Assembly: GCF_018135625.1 (NCBI RefSeq)
Contig: NZ_CP073078.1
Coordinates: 124,001 to 188,000, forward strand
DNA length: 64,000 nt
Direction: 5' to 3'
DNA from: Phenylobacterium montanum
GTDB taxonomy: Bacteria > Pseudomonadota > Alphaproteobacteria > Caulobacterales > Caulobacteraceae
Shown in pieces: positions 8,807-19,234 of this stretch (the stretch's first letter is position 1; each line of letters opens with the position of its first letter). The notes under the pieces are model-generated. The model was given only the letters and a program-made list of their open reading frames with translations. It was not told where the DNA came from and did no database searches. Both the position numbers and the translations under genes were made by a program.

Positions 8807-10296
8807 CGCCCCAGTCGCAAACCCAGGTCCAGGGCGTCGGCGAGTGTGCTGGCGCGCTTGGCGGTCTGTTCGCCCAGCAGCATGTCGGCCCAGCCTGCAT
8901 CGGCGGTGAGCAGGATGATGTCTCCTTCTGCCGAGAGCTGCGAATGGCTGAGCAGCTTGGCGCTGCGGCCGGAGAGGTCGCAGCCCAGGCGCATGGCTGC
9001 GCCGAGGGCTCGGGCGCGCATGGCCCGCTCGGGGGTCAGGATGCGGGCGATAGCGTTGCGCTCAGGCGTGCCGGTGGCGGCGGTGTGGCGCGAGAACAGG
9101 GCTACGGCCAGGAAGGCGCGCTCGGGGTGGCTGAGGCCGGCGATCGGCGCGCGAAGCACCTGCTCGAACACCAGGTCGGCGCGGTGGTCCGGGTGCAGCC
9201 GCGCGCCGAGGTCGGCCATGCGGCAGGCCGCAGCGATCAGCACGGGGTCGCGGTCGCCGAACAGGGGCGGCAGGCCCTGGAACAGCGGCTTGAGCCAGGC
9301 CTCCAGGGCAGGGCCGAGGTCCTCGCCGAGACCGGCGCGGGCGCCCAGGGCCAGCGCCCCGGCGATCAGGGGGTCGTGGCTGCGCAGGGCGGGGTTCATG
9401 GCCTCGAACAGCAGGCCTTCGCGCACGCCATAGGCTGAGACGGCGATCGTCTCGATCTTCAGCCGCTCGATAAGTCCTTCCAGCACCACGGCGGCATAAG
9501 GGATGGTGTCCAGGCGCCGCTTGGACATGCCCTCGATCCGCTCCAGCGAACTGCGCGACTGCTGGGCGATGAAGCGCGCCGCCTCCAGGGCTTCGGCGCC
9601 GGTCATCTCGTACTGATGCACGATCTGCAGCGGATAGCCGGCGATCTGCATCTGCAGCAGGGCCAGGTTCCGCCAGCCGCCGCCGACGGCGTAGAGCACC
9701 GGGCAGGGGCCCTTGGCGGCCGATCGTTCCAGGATCCGGGCGACCTTGGCCCGGGTGCGCCCGGCGTCGAAGCCGTCCGGGCCGCGCAGGGCGAAGGGGC
9801 CGAGGGGCAGGGTCATGCCGCGGGCCGGAACCCCGGCGGCGATCGGGGTCAGTTCGAGGCTGGAGCCGCCCAGGTCGCCCACCAGGCCCTCCGCGTCCGG
9901 CGCGCCGGCCAGGACGCCCAGGGCGGCGAACCTTGCTTCCTCTTCTCCGGTCAGGACGCGCACGGAAAGCCCGGTCAGTTCCCTGACCTTGGCCACGAAG
10001 GCAGGGCCGTCGCTGGCTTCGCGCACGGCGGCGGTGGCGACCACCGAGATCGTCTCCGGCTGCGCGGCCTCGAGCACCGCCTTGAAGCGGCGCAGGGCGC
10101 CCAGGGCGGCCTCGACCCCGTCGCGAGCCAGGGCGCCGCTGTGAATCACCTCGCGGCCGAGCCCCGCCAGCACCTTTTCATTGAACACGGTCCAGATGGC
10201 CCGTCCGTCCAGGCGATAGATCACCAGGCGGATGGAGTTGGAGCCGATATCGATGACGGCGGCGTCGTGCTCGACCCTATCCTCGTGCGTCGACAT
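8803..10296 (-). CDS. ppx: exopolyphosphatase / guanosine pentaphosphate phosphohydrolase family
   Basis: Removes terminal phosphate from polyphosphate; some members also hydrolyse pppGpp. The ASKHA fold is clear from [20 protein letters not shown] near the start, [16 protein letters not shown], the glycine loop [11 protein letters not shown] and [13 protein letters not shown]-terminal helical HD-like part follows from about residue 310. The length of 497 residues fits. Its ATG lies inside the end of ppk (20-base overlap), so synthesis and breakdown of polyphosphate are translationally coupled. Confidence 0.94.
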   Translation of the reverse strand: MSTHEDRVEHDAAVIDIGSNSIRLVIYRLDGRAIWTVFNEKVLAGLGREVIHSGALARDGVEAALGALRRFKAVLEAAQPETISVVATAAVREASDGPAFVAKVRELTGLSVRVLTGEEEARFAALGVLAGAPDAEGLVGDLGGSSLELTPIAAGVPARGMTLPLGPFALRGPDGFDAGRTRAKVARILERSAAKGPCPVLYAVGGGWRNLALLQMQIAGYPLQIVHQYEMTGAEALEAARFIAQQSRSSLERIEGMSKRRLDTIPYAAVVLEGLIERLKIETIAVSAYGVREGLLFEAMNPALRSHDPLIAGALALGARAGLGEDLGPALEAWLKPLFQGLPPLFGDRDPVLIAAACRMADLGARLHPDHRADLVFEQVLRAPIAGLSHPERAFLAVALFSRHTAATGTPERNAIARILTPERAMRARALGAAMRLGCDLSGRSAKLLSHSQLSAEGDIILLTADAGWADMLLGEQTAKRASTLADALDLGLRLGR

Positions 10297-12490
10297 GTTC
10301 GAAAGCGCGCGGCAAATCCTTCACCTTGTGACCCCGGCCGGACAGGCTCGGATTGGTCATGAAGTACTGGTGTGCGGAGAAGGCGGCCCGGTGGGTCCAT
10401 CCCCGCGCCCGGCTATAGCCGCCTTTGCCATCCAGATACCAGCTTGCTGCGACATCGTTGATGTTGGCGACCATGATTTGTGACAACACCTGCTCGTGCA
10501 CGGTGGGGTTTTCCACCGGAACGAGCGACTCGACGCGGCGATCCAGGTTCCGCGGCATCCAGTCCGCCGAGGAGATGAACACCCGCGCCGAGGGGCTGGG
10601 CATGTGCTCGCCGTTGGCGAAGGCGACAATGCGGGCGTGCTCGAGGAAGCGGCCGACGATGCTCTTGACCCGGATGTTGTCCGACAGCCCCGGAACCCCG
10701 GGGCGCAGGCAGCAGATGCCGCGCACCACCAGCTCGATGCGCACCCCGGCCTGGCTGGCGCGATAGAGGGCGTCGATCACCACCGGGTCCACCAGGGCGT
10801 TCAGCTTGGCCCAGATGGCGGCAGGCTTGCCGGCCTTGGCGTTCTCGGCCTCGACGGCGATCAGGCGCAGGAGTTCGGCCTTGAGGGTGACCGGAGAGAA
10901 GGACAGCTTGTCCAGCTTCTCCGGCATGGCGTAGCCGGTGATGAAGTTGAACAGCTTGCCGGAATCGCGGCCCAGCTGCGGGTCGCAGGTGAACAGCGAA
11001 AGGTCCGTATAGATCTTCGCCGTCTGCGGATGATAGTTGCCGGTGCCGAAGTGGCAGTAGGTTTTCAGAGCCTCACCCTCGCGCCGCACGACGATCGATA
11101 GCTTGGCGTGGGTCTTGTACTCGACGAAACCGTAGACCACGTGCACGCCCGCCCGTTCCAGGTCGCGGGCCCACTTCAGATTGGCCTCCTCGTCGAACCG
11201 GGCTTTGATTTCCACAAGGGCGGTGACGTTCTTGCCGTTGTCGGCGGCCTCGATCAGGGCGGCGACGATCGGGCTGTCCTTGGAGGTCCGATAAAGGGTC
11301 TGCTTGATCGCCAGCACGTTGGGGTCGCGGGCGGCCTGGCGCAGGAACTGGACCACCACGTCGAAGCTTTCGAATGGGTGGTGGACCAGGATGTCTTTTT
11401 CGCGAATGGCGGCGAAGCAGTCGCCGCCATGGTCGCGGATGCGCTCGGGGAAGCGGGGTTCGAACGACTTGAACTTCAGGTCCGGCCGGTCGGCGGGGAT
11501 CAGTTCGCCCAGGCGCGCCAAATCCAGCATGCCGTCGATGATCACGATCTCGTCCGAGGCCGCGCGCAGGTTGGTGGCGATGAACGTGCGCAGTTCCTCG
11601 CTCATCAGGGATTCGAGCTCGACCCGCACGACCGAGCCCAGCCGCCGCTGCTTCAGCCGCGCCTCGAACTCGCGCACCAGGTCTTCGGCCTCTTCCTCGA
11701 TTTCCACGTCGCTGTCGCGGATCAGGCGGAACACCCCGCTGGCCTCGACGTCGCAGCCGGGGAACAGGCTGTCGAGGAACAGGACCAGCAGGCCTTCCAG
11801 CGAGATGAAACGCCGGGTCGACTTGCGTCCGCGCCCTTGCGTCGCGGGGAGCTCCCAGAAGCGGCGCACCTGGGCCGGCACCGGCACCAGGGCGAACATC
11901 GAGCGGCCGTCCGCATGCCGGCGCAGCTTCAGCACCAGCGAGAAGGCCAGGTTGGGGATGAAGGGGAAGGGATGGGCCGGGTCGATCGCCAGCGGCGTCA
12001 GGACCGGAAACAGCTGGTTCTGGAAGGTGTCGGCCAGCCAGGCGCGCTCGATGGCGGTGACGTCGCCGGGATCGATCAGGCACAGGCCCTGTTCCTGCAT
12101 CTCGGCGCGCAGGTCGCGCCAGCGGTGCTGCTGGGCGTCCATCAGCCGGGCGGCCAGGGCGTTGACCCGCTCCAGCTGCTCGGCCGGGGTCAGGCCGTCC
12201 TGGCTCAGCACCCGCACGCCTTCGCGCACCTGACCCTTCAGGCCGGCCACGCGGACCATGTAGAACTCGTCGAGGTTGTTGGCCGAGATCGACAGGAACC
12301 GAACGCGTTCCAGCAGCGGATGGCGGGGGTTCTCGCTCTCCTCGATCACGCGCTCATTGAAGGCCAGCCAGGACAGTTCACGGTTGAAGAAGCGCTCCGG
12401 GGCGTCCATCAACGCCTCGTCCAACGCCGGGCTCGAGGGCACCGGCGTCAAGGTATCCGGTATCGCAGCTTCGATGGCCGTATCGGTCAT
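10277..12490 (-). CDS. ppk1: polyphosphate kinase 1
   Basis: Makes polyphosphate from ATP through a phospho-histidine. The 737-residue protein shows the family order: N domain with [16 protein letters not shown], head domain with [18 protein letters not shown], and two PLD-like catalytic domains. The expected phosphorylated histidine is His487 in [19 protein letters not shown]. The [17 protein letters not shown] and [13 protein letters not shown] blocks are typical. It lies between hdaA and ppx on the same strand, with a gap of about 70 bases after hdaA. Confidence 0.96.
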   Translation of the reverse strand: MTDTAIEAAIPDTLTPVPSSPALDEALMDAPERFFNRELSWLAFNERVIEESENPRHPLLERVRFLSISANNLDEFYMVRVAGLKGQVREGVRVLSQDGLTPAEQLERVNALAARLMDAQQHRWRDLRAEMQEQGLCLIDPGDVTAIERAWLADTFQNQLFPVLTPLAIDPAHPFPFIPNLAFSLVLKLRRHADGRSMFALVPVPAQVRRFWELPATQGRGRKSTRRFISLEGLLVLFLDSLFPGCDVEASGVFRLIRDSDVEIEEEAEDLVREFEARLKQRRLGSVVRVELESLMSEELRTFIATNLRAASDEIVIIDGMLDLARLGELIPADRPDLKFKSFEPRFPERIRDHGGDCFAAIREKDILVHHPFESFDVVVQFLRQAARDPNVLAIKQTLYRTSKDSPIVAALIEAADNGKNVTALVEIKARFDEEANLKWARDLERAGVHVVYGFVEYKTHAKLSIVVRREGEALKTYCHFGTGNYHPQTAKIYTDLSLFTCDPQLGRDSGKLFNFITGYAMPEKLDKLSFSPVTLKAELLRLIAVEAENAKAGKPAAIWAKLNALVDPVVIDALYRASQAGVRIELVVRGICCLRPGVPGLSDNIRVKSIVGRFLEHARIVAFANGEHMPSPSARVFISSADWMPRNLDRRVESLVPVENPTVHEQVLSQIMVANINDVAASWYLDGKGGYSRARGWTHRAAFSAHQYFMTNPSLSGRGHKVKDLPRAFEHVDARG

Positions 12491-12559
12491 GGCGCTTACC
12501 CTGCTCGAACCCGGGAACTTGTCGCTTAAGGCGCCTCACGCCGCAAGCCTTCCTCAGCC

Positions 12560-13243
12560 CTATTCGAAAAGGTTCAAGGTTTCTGCATCGCTTTCGAGGA
12601 TTTGGCGCGCCAGCGCGCGGCTGACCGGCTTTTGTTCGGCGTCCGCCAACTCGTCCAGGCGATCGACGATGCTTCGCGCATAGGGCACCGAGCGCTCGAT
12701 TCGCTTGAGCAGGTAAGAGATCAACTCTTCTGACGGTTTGATATTCCGGTCACGGAACAGTTTTCGCAGCACCGCCTCGAGGATTTCGTCGTCCGGTTCC
12801 GGCAGCAGGGCCACATGCAGGGCGTTGAGCCGCGAGCGCAGGTCCGGCAACTCCGCTGGCCAGGTTGCGGGCGGGGTGCGGGCGGTCAGCAGAAGACTGC
12901 AGCCCTCGGTGTCCGCTCGGTTGATCAGATGGAACAACAGGTCGTCTGGCACGCCCTGGTCGGCGTTCTCGATCAGGACAGGACGTCCATCCTGCAAGTC
13001 CGACAGGTCCGGCGGGCGGTCGGCGCCGGCCACGAGAACCACGGCGTGTGCACGGCGAGCCCAACACCGCGCCAGGTGCGACTTGCCGGAGCCCGCGGGT
13101 CCGACCAAAGCGAGGCGCCCCGCATGCCAGTTCGGCCAGGCGTCCAGGGCCTGGACCGCAGCAGCGTTGCTCGGGGAGATGATGAAGTCTTCCCGCCGAA
13201 ACGAGGGTTGGCGCCGAAGCTCTAAGCGAAGCTGGCGCGCCAT
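12560..13243 (-). CDS. hdaA: HdaA-type DnaA regulatory inactivator
   Basis: A DnaA-like AAA+ protein that, with the sliding clamp, stimulates DnaA-ATP hydrolysis and limits re-initiation. The start is placed at the ATG at 13243 because GGAAAAG lies just upstream and because this puts QLRLEL at residues 4-9, the N-terminal clamp-binding motif of Hda proteins. A longer reading from 13276 adds 11 residues without support. The P-loop is GPAGSGKSH; the Walker B region reads RPVLIENADQ; and the lid region ends in LLKRIERSVPYARSIVDRLD. It has no DNA-binding domain IV, as expected (227 residues). Upstream of ppk on the same strand. Confidence 0.92.
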   Translation of the reverse strand: MARQLRLELRRQPSFRREDFIISPSNAAAVQALDAWPNWHAGRLALVGPAGSGKSHLARCWARRAHAVVLVAGADRPPDLSDLQDGRPVLIENADQGVPDDLLFHLINRADTEGCSLLLTARTPPATWPAELPDLRSRLNALHVALLPEPDDEILEAVLRKLFRDRNIKPSEELISYLLKRIERSVPYARSIVDRLDELADAEQKPVSRALARQILESDAETLNLFE

Positions 13244-13398
13244 GCGACTTTTCCACAGCAGGCGTTCACGGCTCAACTATACCCACCCCGGACGGTTACG
13301 TCGACGCAAACCAAACTTCGCCAACAGAAACCCTTGTCCCTGTGGGCTTTTCGCTTGGCTGGATTTGGCCTTGGCCGGCGATGCGGCTAAGGGATGGC

Positions 13399-15153
13399 AT
13401 GTCTGCGCCCCTGGCTTCGTCTCAACCCTCCCGGCTGGCCGATGCGTGGATGCTGTGGGCCGCATCGCTGGTGGTCACCCTGATCGTCGGCGTCCAGTTC
13501 CTCCGGCATGACCAGGCGATGCTCCGCACCCTGGGAGACACCGACGACGCCATGCGCCTCGTGCGCGTGCGGACCCTGCTGGCGGGGCAGGGCTGGTGGG
13601 ACCAGTGGATCGGGCGCCTGCAGCCGCCGCAGGGGACCATCATGCATTGGTCGCGGCTCCTGGACGGGGGCCTCGCAGCGACCGTCCGGGCGGTCGAAGT
13701 GGTGCTGCCGCCGGACCGGGCGGAACTCTGGACGCGGACCTTCTGGCCCCTGGCCTGGATCCTGCCGGCCGCGGCGGCCAGCCTGTCGATCGCGCATCGG
13801 ATCGCGGGGCGGGCGGGACTGTTCGCCGGAGCCCTGGTGCTGGTCGCCGACCCGTGGGCCTTCATCCAGTTCCAGCCGGGGCGAATCGATCATCACAATG
13901 TGCAGATCGCCTTGACCCTGGCCGCCGCAGCCCTGGCGCTGGGCGCGGAGCGCGGGGCCTGGCGCGGCGCGGCCGCAGGGTTCGCCTCAGCCCTGTGCCT
14001 GGCGATCGGCATCGAGGCCCTGGCCTTCCACGCCTTCATCGGCGCGGGGCTTGCGGTCGGGCTGGTCCTGGGCGATCGGCGCGCGCCGGCCGCCAGGGCC
14101 TATGGCTTCAGCCTCGCCGGCGGCGCGTTTGGCCTGTTCCTGATCCAGACGCCGCCCTCCCGGTGGCCGGTCTCGGCGTGCGACGCCCTGGGCGCGAACC
14201 TTGTCGCCGGCCTGGTCGCCGCAGGCCTGGGCCTCGGCTTGGTCAGCCTTATGAAGGTCGGCGCCCGGACGAGGCTGCTCGGCGTCGCCGTGGCGGGGCT
14301 TGTCACGGCGATCGTCTATCTGGCGCTCGATCCGGCCTGCATCCATGGCCCCATGGCGGCTGTGGATCCGCGCCTGAGGCCGTTCTGGTTCGACCGGATC
14401 GAGGAGCTGCAGCCCTGGACGATCCTGATCCGGACCGATCCTGCGGCGGCGGTTCGCGTGCTGTGCATAGCCGCCTCGACGGCGCTTGCGGCTGCAATCT
14501 TGGTCTGGCGAAAGCGGCTCGATCTCGGCCTCGCGACCCTCCTGGCCTGCGCGGGGCTCGCCGTGGCGGCGACCCTGGCTGTGTTGCGTCAGGAGGACTA
14601 CGCCTTCGCCTTCGGCCTGCCCCTGGTCGCCGCCGCGGCCGCCAGCCTCACCTCCGGCCGCAACCCTCTGCTTCTGGCGACCGTCAGCCTCGCCCTGTCG
14701 CCGGCCGCGAGCATGGCGGCGGCCGAGCGGCTGTGGCCTGTGCGCGCGTCGCCGTCACCGAACGAGCGCTGCTACGAGGTCGCCGCCTATCAGCGCCTGG
14801 CGGCCCAGCCCGAGGGACTGGTGCTGGCCGACATCAACCTGGGTCCCTTCATCCTGGCGCAAACGCCTCATTCGGCCCTGGCCGCGCCCTATCATCGGAT
14901 GACCTGGGGCGTCCTGGCCGCCCACTACGCCCTCGGCGCGCCGCCCGGCGAGGCCGAAGCCCAGGTGCGCGCGCTCGGGGTTCGCTATATCGTCGAATGC
15001 GGCGCCTTGATCCGCGTCGGGCCGGGCAGTTTCGAGACGACCCTGCGCCGTGGCCCGCCGCCGCCCTGGCTTCGGCCTTTGAGCGAGCCGGGCGAGGCGC
15101 TGCAGATCTATGCGGTCGAGCCCCTGGCTCAGCATCCGCCCAAGGAGCGATGA
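13399..15153 (+). CDS. multi-pass membrane protein, GT-C/STT3-like family of unknown function
   Basis: A 584-residue integral membrane protein with about 11-12 hydrophobic helices and a soluble C-terminal tail. The ATG at 13399 follows AAGGGA with good spacing; an earlier in-frame ATG lacks a ribosome site. After the first helix it has GDTDDAMRLVRVRTLL, an acidic loop placed like the metal-binding Asp motif of GT-C enzymes, then IMHWSRLLD, and later QPGRIDHHNVQIAL. These resemble oligosaccharyltransferase STT3-like proteins of Alphaproteobacteria whose reaction has not been shown. A lipid-linked sugar donor is inferred. It is separated from tam by three bases and so probably shares its transcript. 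Confidence 0.65.
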   Translation: MSAPLASSQPSRLADAWMLWAASLVVTLIVGVQFLRHDQAMLRTLGDTDDAMRLVRVRTLLAGQGWWDQWIGRLQPPQGTIMHWSRLLDGGLAATVRAVEVVLPPDRAELWTRTFWPLAWILPAAAASLSIAHRIAGRAGLFAGALVLVADPWAFIQFQPGRIDHHNVQIALTLAAAALALGAERGAWRGAAAGFASALCLAIGIEALAFHAFIGAGLAVGLVLGDRRAPAARAYGFSLAGGAFGLFLIQTPPSRWPVSACDALGANLVAGLVAAGLGLGLVSLMKVGARTRLLGVAVAGLVTAIVYLALDPACIHGPMAAVDPRLRPFWFDRIEELQPWTILIRTDPAAAVRVLCIAASTALAAAILVWRKRLDLGLATLLACAGLAVAATLAVLRQEDYAFAFGLPLVAAAAASLTSGRNPLLLATVSLALSPAASMAAAERLWPVRASPSPNERCYEVAAYQRLAAQPEGLVLADINLGPFILAQTPHSALAAPYHRMTWGVLAAHYALGAPPGEAEAQVRALGVRYIVECGALIRVGPGSFETTLRRGPPPPWLRPLSEPGEALQIYAVEPLAQHPPKER

Positions 15154-15156
15154 GGC

Positions 15157-15930
15157 ATGCCGAGTTGGGATCCGGATCAATACGAGCGCTACAAGGCCTA
15201 TCGCGACCGGCCGGCGCTGGATCTTCTGCTGCAGATCCCGACCGACCTTGCGCCCAAGACCATCTGGGACCTGGGCTGCGGCCCCGGCGAGCAGGCCGCC
15301 CTGCTGGCCCGACGCCATCCGGCCGCCCGGGTCTTCGGCCTCGACTCCAGTTCCGAAATGCTGGCGGTGGCCCGGCGGCGGGCCGAGCCGGTGACCTGGG
15401 TGCAGGCCGACATCGATCGCTTCGCCCCGGATCGTCCGGCGGACCTGATCTTCACCAACGCTGCGCTGCAGTGGGTCGGCGGCCACGCGGCCCTGTTCCC
15501 GCGGCTGGCCTCGCATCTCGCGCCCGGCGGGGTGTTCGCCTGCCAGATGCCGTTGTCGTTCCACGAGGCCTGGCACCTGGTGCTGCGGGATATCGCCGCC
15601 GAGCCGGCCTGGTCGGCGAAGCTCGCGGGCGTACGGGGGACGACACCCGTCGCCGGGGCCAGCGACTATTTCGACTGGCTGAGCTCGATCTGCGGAGAGA
15701 TCGACATCTGGTCGACCACCTATCTGCATGTGCTGGACGGCGACGATCCGGTGGTGGAGTGGATGCGCGGGACCGGGCTTAGGCCCTATCTCGACGCCGT
15801 GCCGGATCCCGAGGAGCAGGCCGCCTTCCTGGACGCCTATCGGGCCCGCCTGGCCGAATTCTTCCCGCCCCGCGCCGACGGCCTGACCCTGTTCCCATTC
15901 CCGCGGCTTTTCATCGTCGCGCGGCGCTGA
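15157..15930 (+). CDS. tam: trans-aconitate 2-methyltransferase
   Basis: A cytoplasmic SAM-dependent enzyme that methylates trans-aconitate, a spontaneous inhibitor made from cis-aconitate. The 257 residues match the family well: WDPDQYERYKAYRDRPALDL at the N terminus, SAM motif I IWDLGCGPGEQAALLA, LDSSSEML, and FTNAALQWVGGHAALFPRL. The C terminus FPFPRLFIVARR is typical. It begins three bases after the membrane protein gene and ends three bases from the convergent patatin gene. Confidence 0.9.
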   Translation: MPSWDPDQYERYKAYRDRPALDLLLQIPTDLAPKTIWDLGCGPGEQAALLARRHPAARVFGLDSSSEMLAVARRRAEPVTWVQADIDRFAPDRPADLIFTNAALQWVGGHAALFPRLASHLAPGGVFACQMPLSFHEAWHLVLRDIAAEPAWSAKLAGVRGTTPVAGASDYFDWLSSICGEIDIWSTTYLHVLDGDDPVVEWMRGTGLRPYLDAVPDPEEQAAFLDAYRARLAEFFPPRADGLTLFPFPRLFIVARR

Positions 15931-15933
15931 GCC

Positions 15934-17706
15934 CTACATGGCCACGGCGGCCTCGGCCAACTCCTCGAGGCTGGCCCTGCGGCGCAACTCGGTGACCGGG
16001 CGTGTCAAGGTGGCCAGGGCGCTCTGCATCGCGGCCTCGCCGGCGGCCGCGGCCTCGTCATAGGCCTCCCAGTCGCGGATCTCGACCGTTTCCATCTTGG
16101 GCAGGACCAGAAGGTCGGTAGCCTCGCGGCTGGCGACGATCTCGCGGCCGGTGGAGACCGTGGCCGTGCGCAGCAGAAGCGAGACGATCGGCGGGCCCTT
16201 GCGCCACTGGCCGGACAGAAACCAGCGCCAGACCGAACTCGGGCGCGCCACCTCGTCGGCGGTAATGTTTCGGCCACGGGTGACGTCGACCCCCACCACG
16301 GGGCCCAGGTGCAGGCCACGCATCACGTCGGTGGGGAAGTTCTTCATCACCGCCCCGTCGACCAAGACGTTGTTGTCCTGCACCGCCGGCGGCAACAACC
16401 CCGGAATGGCGATCGAGGCCCGAAGCGCCTCGCGCAGCAGCCCCCGGCGGTGGGTCTGGAACGAACCCGAGGTCAGGTTCGAGGAGATGCAGAAGAAGGG
16501 CAGCCACAGGTCCGAGATCTGTTGCTCGCCGAAGTGCTCCTTGAGCCGCGCCCCGACCACCTCGCCCAGGGTCATGGCGATCAGGGGCAAGGCGATGTCG
16601 GCCAGGGGGTTGGTTTCGACGAAGGCCTTGCGTAGGCGCCAGTCGATCTCCTCGTCATCCCAGCCCATCGCCACCGCCGCCCCGACGACGGCGCCCATGG
16701 ACGAGCCGCCGATGAAGTCGATCGGGCAGCCGACTTTGCGCAGCTCGCGGATCGCGCCGACGTGGGCATAGGCGCGGGCGCCGCCGCCCGACAGCACAAG
16801 CCCTACGGAGCGGCCGGCCAGCAGGCGGGCGATACGGTCGATATCGGCGCCCGAGCCGCTGCGGATATGGAACAGGCGCGCGGGCCGCACCGCCTCCATC
16901 CAGGCTTCGCTGCCGACGGGCCGATCCACGCCCCGGGGTTGGACCAGGATCAGGTCGAGCAGGAACTGCTTTTCCAGGGCGGGCGAGGCGAAATAGTCCA
17001 GGGTGGATGGAGGGGGCTTGTCGCCGCGGGCGATGCGGAACAGCCGGTCGACCTGGCGGCCGACGATCTGCTTCCAGGCGATCTGGTCGGCCTCTGCGGA
17101 ATAGAGCACGAAGTCGTGTACGCCCTCGACGTTGGAGAACCATTCGGTGGGCGCGTGCTGGCCCTCCTCGCCGATCGTGGTCACCGAATAGCCGAACGCC
17201 TCGATGGCCGTGGCCAGCTTCTCGACCAGGTCGCGCACCTTGACCATCCGATCGACGCCGACGAACCCGAATACGCTGGGATCGCCGGTGGAGGCCCGGC
17301 CGGCGGTCTGGCGGGCCCGGCGGATCATCAGCCGGGCCAGCTCGATCATCACCACCGGATCGCGTTCGGCGGCGGCGAAGAACACCGCGCGGGGCATGGC
17401 CAGGATCTCGCTGTCGCGCAGGGCGACGACCCTGGCCGAGTGCTGCGAGCCGGCGATCATGGCCATTTCGCCGGCCGGCTCGCCCGGGCGGATCACGCCC
17501 AGGAAGCGTGGCTCGTGGCCCTCCTCCTGGCGGAAGGCGGCCAGGCGCCCGGCGCGCACGAAGAACAGCTGGTCGGCGGGTTCGCCCGCTTCGCACAGGA
17601 TCGCGCCGCCGGGCAGGGAGAACCAGGTGATCTCGGGCTCGAGCCGGCTGTCGTTGAACAGCCGGGCCAGGGCCGATTCGGCGATGTTGTCAGGGATCTT
17701 GACCAT
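15934..17706 (-). CDS. patatin-like phospholipase with N-terminal cyclic-nucleotide-binding domain (NTE/RssA type)
   Basis: A 590-residue protein with two clear parts. Residues 1-140 form a CRP-like cNMP-binding barrel (GEPADQLFFVRAGRLAAFR and GEPAGEMAMIAG). From about residue 300 there is a patatin lipase with the oxyanion loop VLSGGGARAYAHVGAIREL, the nucleophile Ser336 in GGSSMGAVVG, and the dyad Asp450 in LVDGAVMKNFP. This resembles neuropathy target esterase, which deacylates phospholipids and lysophospholipids. No membrane helix is visible. The middle region (140-300) is a flavodoxin-like linker also found in NTE relatives. Whether the cNMP domain still binds a nucleotide is not known. 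Confidence 0.88.
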   Translation of the reverse strand: MVKIPDNIAESALARLFNDSRLEPEITWFSLPGGAILCEAGEPADQLFFVRAGRLAAFRQEEGHEPRFLGVIRPGEPAGEMAMIAGSQHSARVVALRDSEILAMPRAVFFAAAERDPVVMIELARLMIRRARQTAGRASTGDPSVFGFVGVDRMVKVRDLVEKLATAIEAFGYSVTTIGEEGQHAPTEWFSNVEGVHDFVLYSAEADQIAWKQIVGRQVDRLFRIARGDKPPPSTLDYFASPALEKQFLLDLILVQPRGVDRPVGSEAWMEAVRPARLFHIRSGSGADIDRIARLLAGRSVGLVLSGGGARAYAHVGAIRELRKVGCPIDFIGGSSMGAVVGAAVAMGWDDEEIDWRLRKAFVETNPLADIALPLIAMTLGEVVGARLKEHFGEQQISDLWLPFFCISSNLTSGSFQTHRRGLLREALRASIAIPGLLPPAVQDNNVLVDGAVMKNFPTDVMRGLHLGPVVGVDVTRGRNITADEVARPSSVWRWFLSGQWRKGPPIVSLLLRTATVSTGREIVASREATDLLVLPKMETVEIRDWEAYDEAAAAGEAAMQSALATLTRPVTELRRRASLEELAEAAVAM

Positions 17707-17742
17707 CGATCCGCGCCGCGGCCGGCTATTTTTCCCGCGCGA

Positions 17743-18246
17743 TCAGCGCGCCGCGCCTTGCGGCCAGATCGCGCGGCTGGCCAGGGCGCCGACCGCGAAA
17801 TAGCCGTTCAGCTCGGCGCGCAGGTTCTCTTCGCTGACCCCGCCGTCGAGCATGAAGTAGCGCGAGCCGCGGATGGTCCCGTCGGGCTCGGCCATGAACT
17901 TGCCGAGGGCGTAGTCGTGGTTCAGCTGGTTGGCCAGGGCGGTGCGGTCGGGCTTGCCGGCGGCGTCATAGGTGATGGCGCCTTCGATGCTGTGGCAGAC
18001 CACGGGGATCGGCGGATTGGCGGCGTCGCAGCCCTTGGCGAACAGGCCGACGCTGAGGCCCTCGCGGGTGCGTCCGGTCACGGCCGGGCGGCCGCCCAGC
18101 TCGCCCACATGGATTTCGCTCACGCCCAGCGACTGCAGCACATTGACCAGTTGGCCCGAGTCCCAGCGGCTGATCATGGCCGGCTGGGCCACGGCGGGAG
18201 AGGCGAGAGTGGTGGCGGCCAGCAGGGCGAGAATCACGCGGGTCAT
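17743..18246 (-). CDS. secreted YbjN-domain protein
   Basis: Starts at the ATG at 18246, which has AAGGAC just upstream; the frame stays open further upstream, but that part is antisense to the next gene and lacks support. Residues 1-20 are a signal peptide (VILALLAATTLASPAVAQ). The mature part, with SGQLVNVLQSLGV and a long C-terminal alpha-beta region containing LANQLNHDYALGKFMAEPDG, fits the YbjN superfamily, whose molecular role is not settled. 167 residues. It diverges from the enoyl-CoA hydratase gene across about 140 bases. Confidence 0.72.
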   Translation of the reverse strand: MTRVILALLAATTLASPAVAQPAMISRWDSGQLVNVLQSLGVSEIHVGELGGRPAVTGRTREGLSVGLFAKGCDAANPPIPVVCHSIEGAITYDAAGKPDRTALANQLNHDYALGKFMAEPDGTIRGSRYFMLDGGVSEENLRAELNGYFAVGALASRAIWPQGAAR

Positions 18247-18385
18247 GGAAAGGTCCTTAAAGCTTCGCCCGGCGGAACCTCGCAGACCGCTTGCCTTGGG
18301 GCAAGTCATAGGGGCCGCCGGGCTTGCGGTCGGCGGCGGGCGGGAGAATATGGCCACAAGTTCCCGCGTGCTTCGAAGGACCGCC

Positions 18386-19234
18386 ATGACCAATCCCATC
18401 AGCGACCCCCTGGTCGAGAACGTCATCAGCGAGGAGGTCACGAATGCGCCGGTGACGCTGGAGGCCACGCCCGATGGCGTCGCCACCGTGACCCTTAACC
18501 GCCCGCATCGGCGCAACGCCTTCGACGCCCCGACCATCCTGGCCCTGACCGAGATTTTCGAGACTCTGCAGGGCGCCGAGGGGGTTCGGGTGGTGTTCCT
18601 GCGCGGCTCGGGCGGCTCGTTCAGCGCGGGCGCCGACCTCGACTGGATGCGCATGGCGGCGGACTGGAGCGAGGACGACAACCGCGACGACGCCATGGCC
18701 CTGGCGCATATGCTGAAGGCGCTGGACATCATCCCAATGCTGACCGTGGCCCTGGTCGAGGGTTCGGCCTTTGGCGGCGGGGTGGGGCTGGTCGCCGCCT
18801 GTGACATGGCCATCGCGACGCAGGACGCCCGCTTCGCCTTTTCCGAGGTCAAGCTGGGCCTGACCCCAGCGACTATCAGCCCCTATGTGGTGCGCGCCGT
18901 CGGGGCCCGGGCGGCGACGGGCCTGTTCGCCACCGGCTCGGTGTTCGGCGCCGACAAGGCCTTGGCGCTCGGACTCGTTAGCGAGGTGGTGGCTGACGCC
19001 GCAGCCCTTGACGCGGTCAAGGCGCGGCTCTCCAGCGACATCATGGCCTGCGCTCCCGGCGCGATGACCGACGCCAAGCAGCTCGTGCGGGACGTGGCCG
19101 GGCGCGAGATCGACCGCGCCCTAATGGATGAAACCGCACGCCGCATCGCCCGCGCCCGGGTCAGCGAGGAAGGCAAGGAGGGCGTCGCCGCGTTCCTCGG
19201 CAAGCGCAAGCCAGCCTGGGACGGTCGCGCCTAG
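18386..19234 (+). CDS. enoyl-CoA hydratase family, methylglutaconyl-CoA hydratase-like
   Basis: A crotonase-fold hydratase of 282 residues. The ATG at 18386 follows GAAGGA. The oxyanion-hole segments are SGGSFSAGADLDWM and SAFGGGVGLVAACDMAIA, and FSEVKLGLTPATISPYVV is a block common in LiuC-type methylglutaconyl-CoA hydratases of leucine breakdown. The FSAGADLDWM wording favours that subgroup, but no other leucine-pathway genes are nearby, so the substrate is uncertain. The stop overlaps the GTG of the DUF1489 gene by one base, so the two are coupled. Confidence 0.85.
   Translation: MTNPISDPLVENVISEEVTNAPVTLEATPDGVATVTLNRPHRRNAFDAPTILALTEIFETLQGAEGVRVVFLRGSGGSFSAGADLDWMRMAADWSEDDNRDDAMALAHMLKALDIIPMLTVALVEGSAFGGGVGLVAACDMAIATQDARFAFSEVKLGLTPATISPYVVRAVGARAATGLFATGSVFGADKALALGLVSEVVADAAALDAVKARLSSDIMACAPGAMTDAKQLVRDVAGREIDRALMDETARRIARARVSEEGKEGVAAFLGKRKPAWDGRA

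Noticed and set aside
13596-15782. Long open frame (728 codons) overlapping the GT-C gene and tam
   Set aside because: Rich in Arg, Gly, Pro and Ala with no domain; a shadow frame caused by high GC.
18247-18852. Upstream extension of the YbjN-like gene
   Set aside because: Antisense to the enoyl-CoA hydratase; the signal peptide and ribosome site fix the start at 18246.
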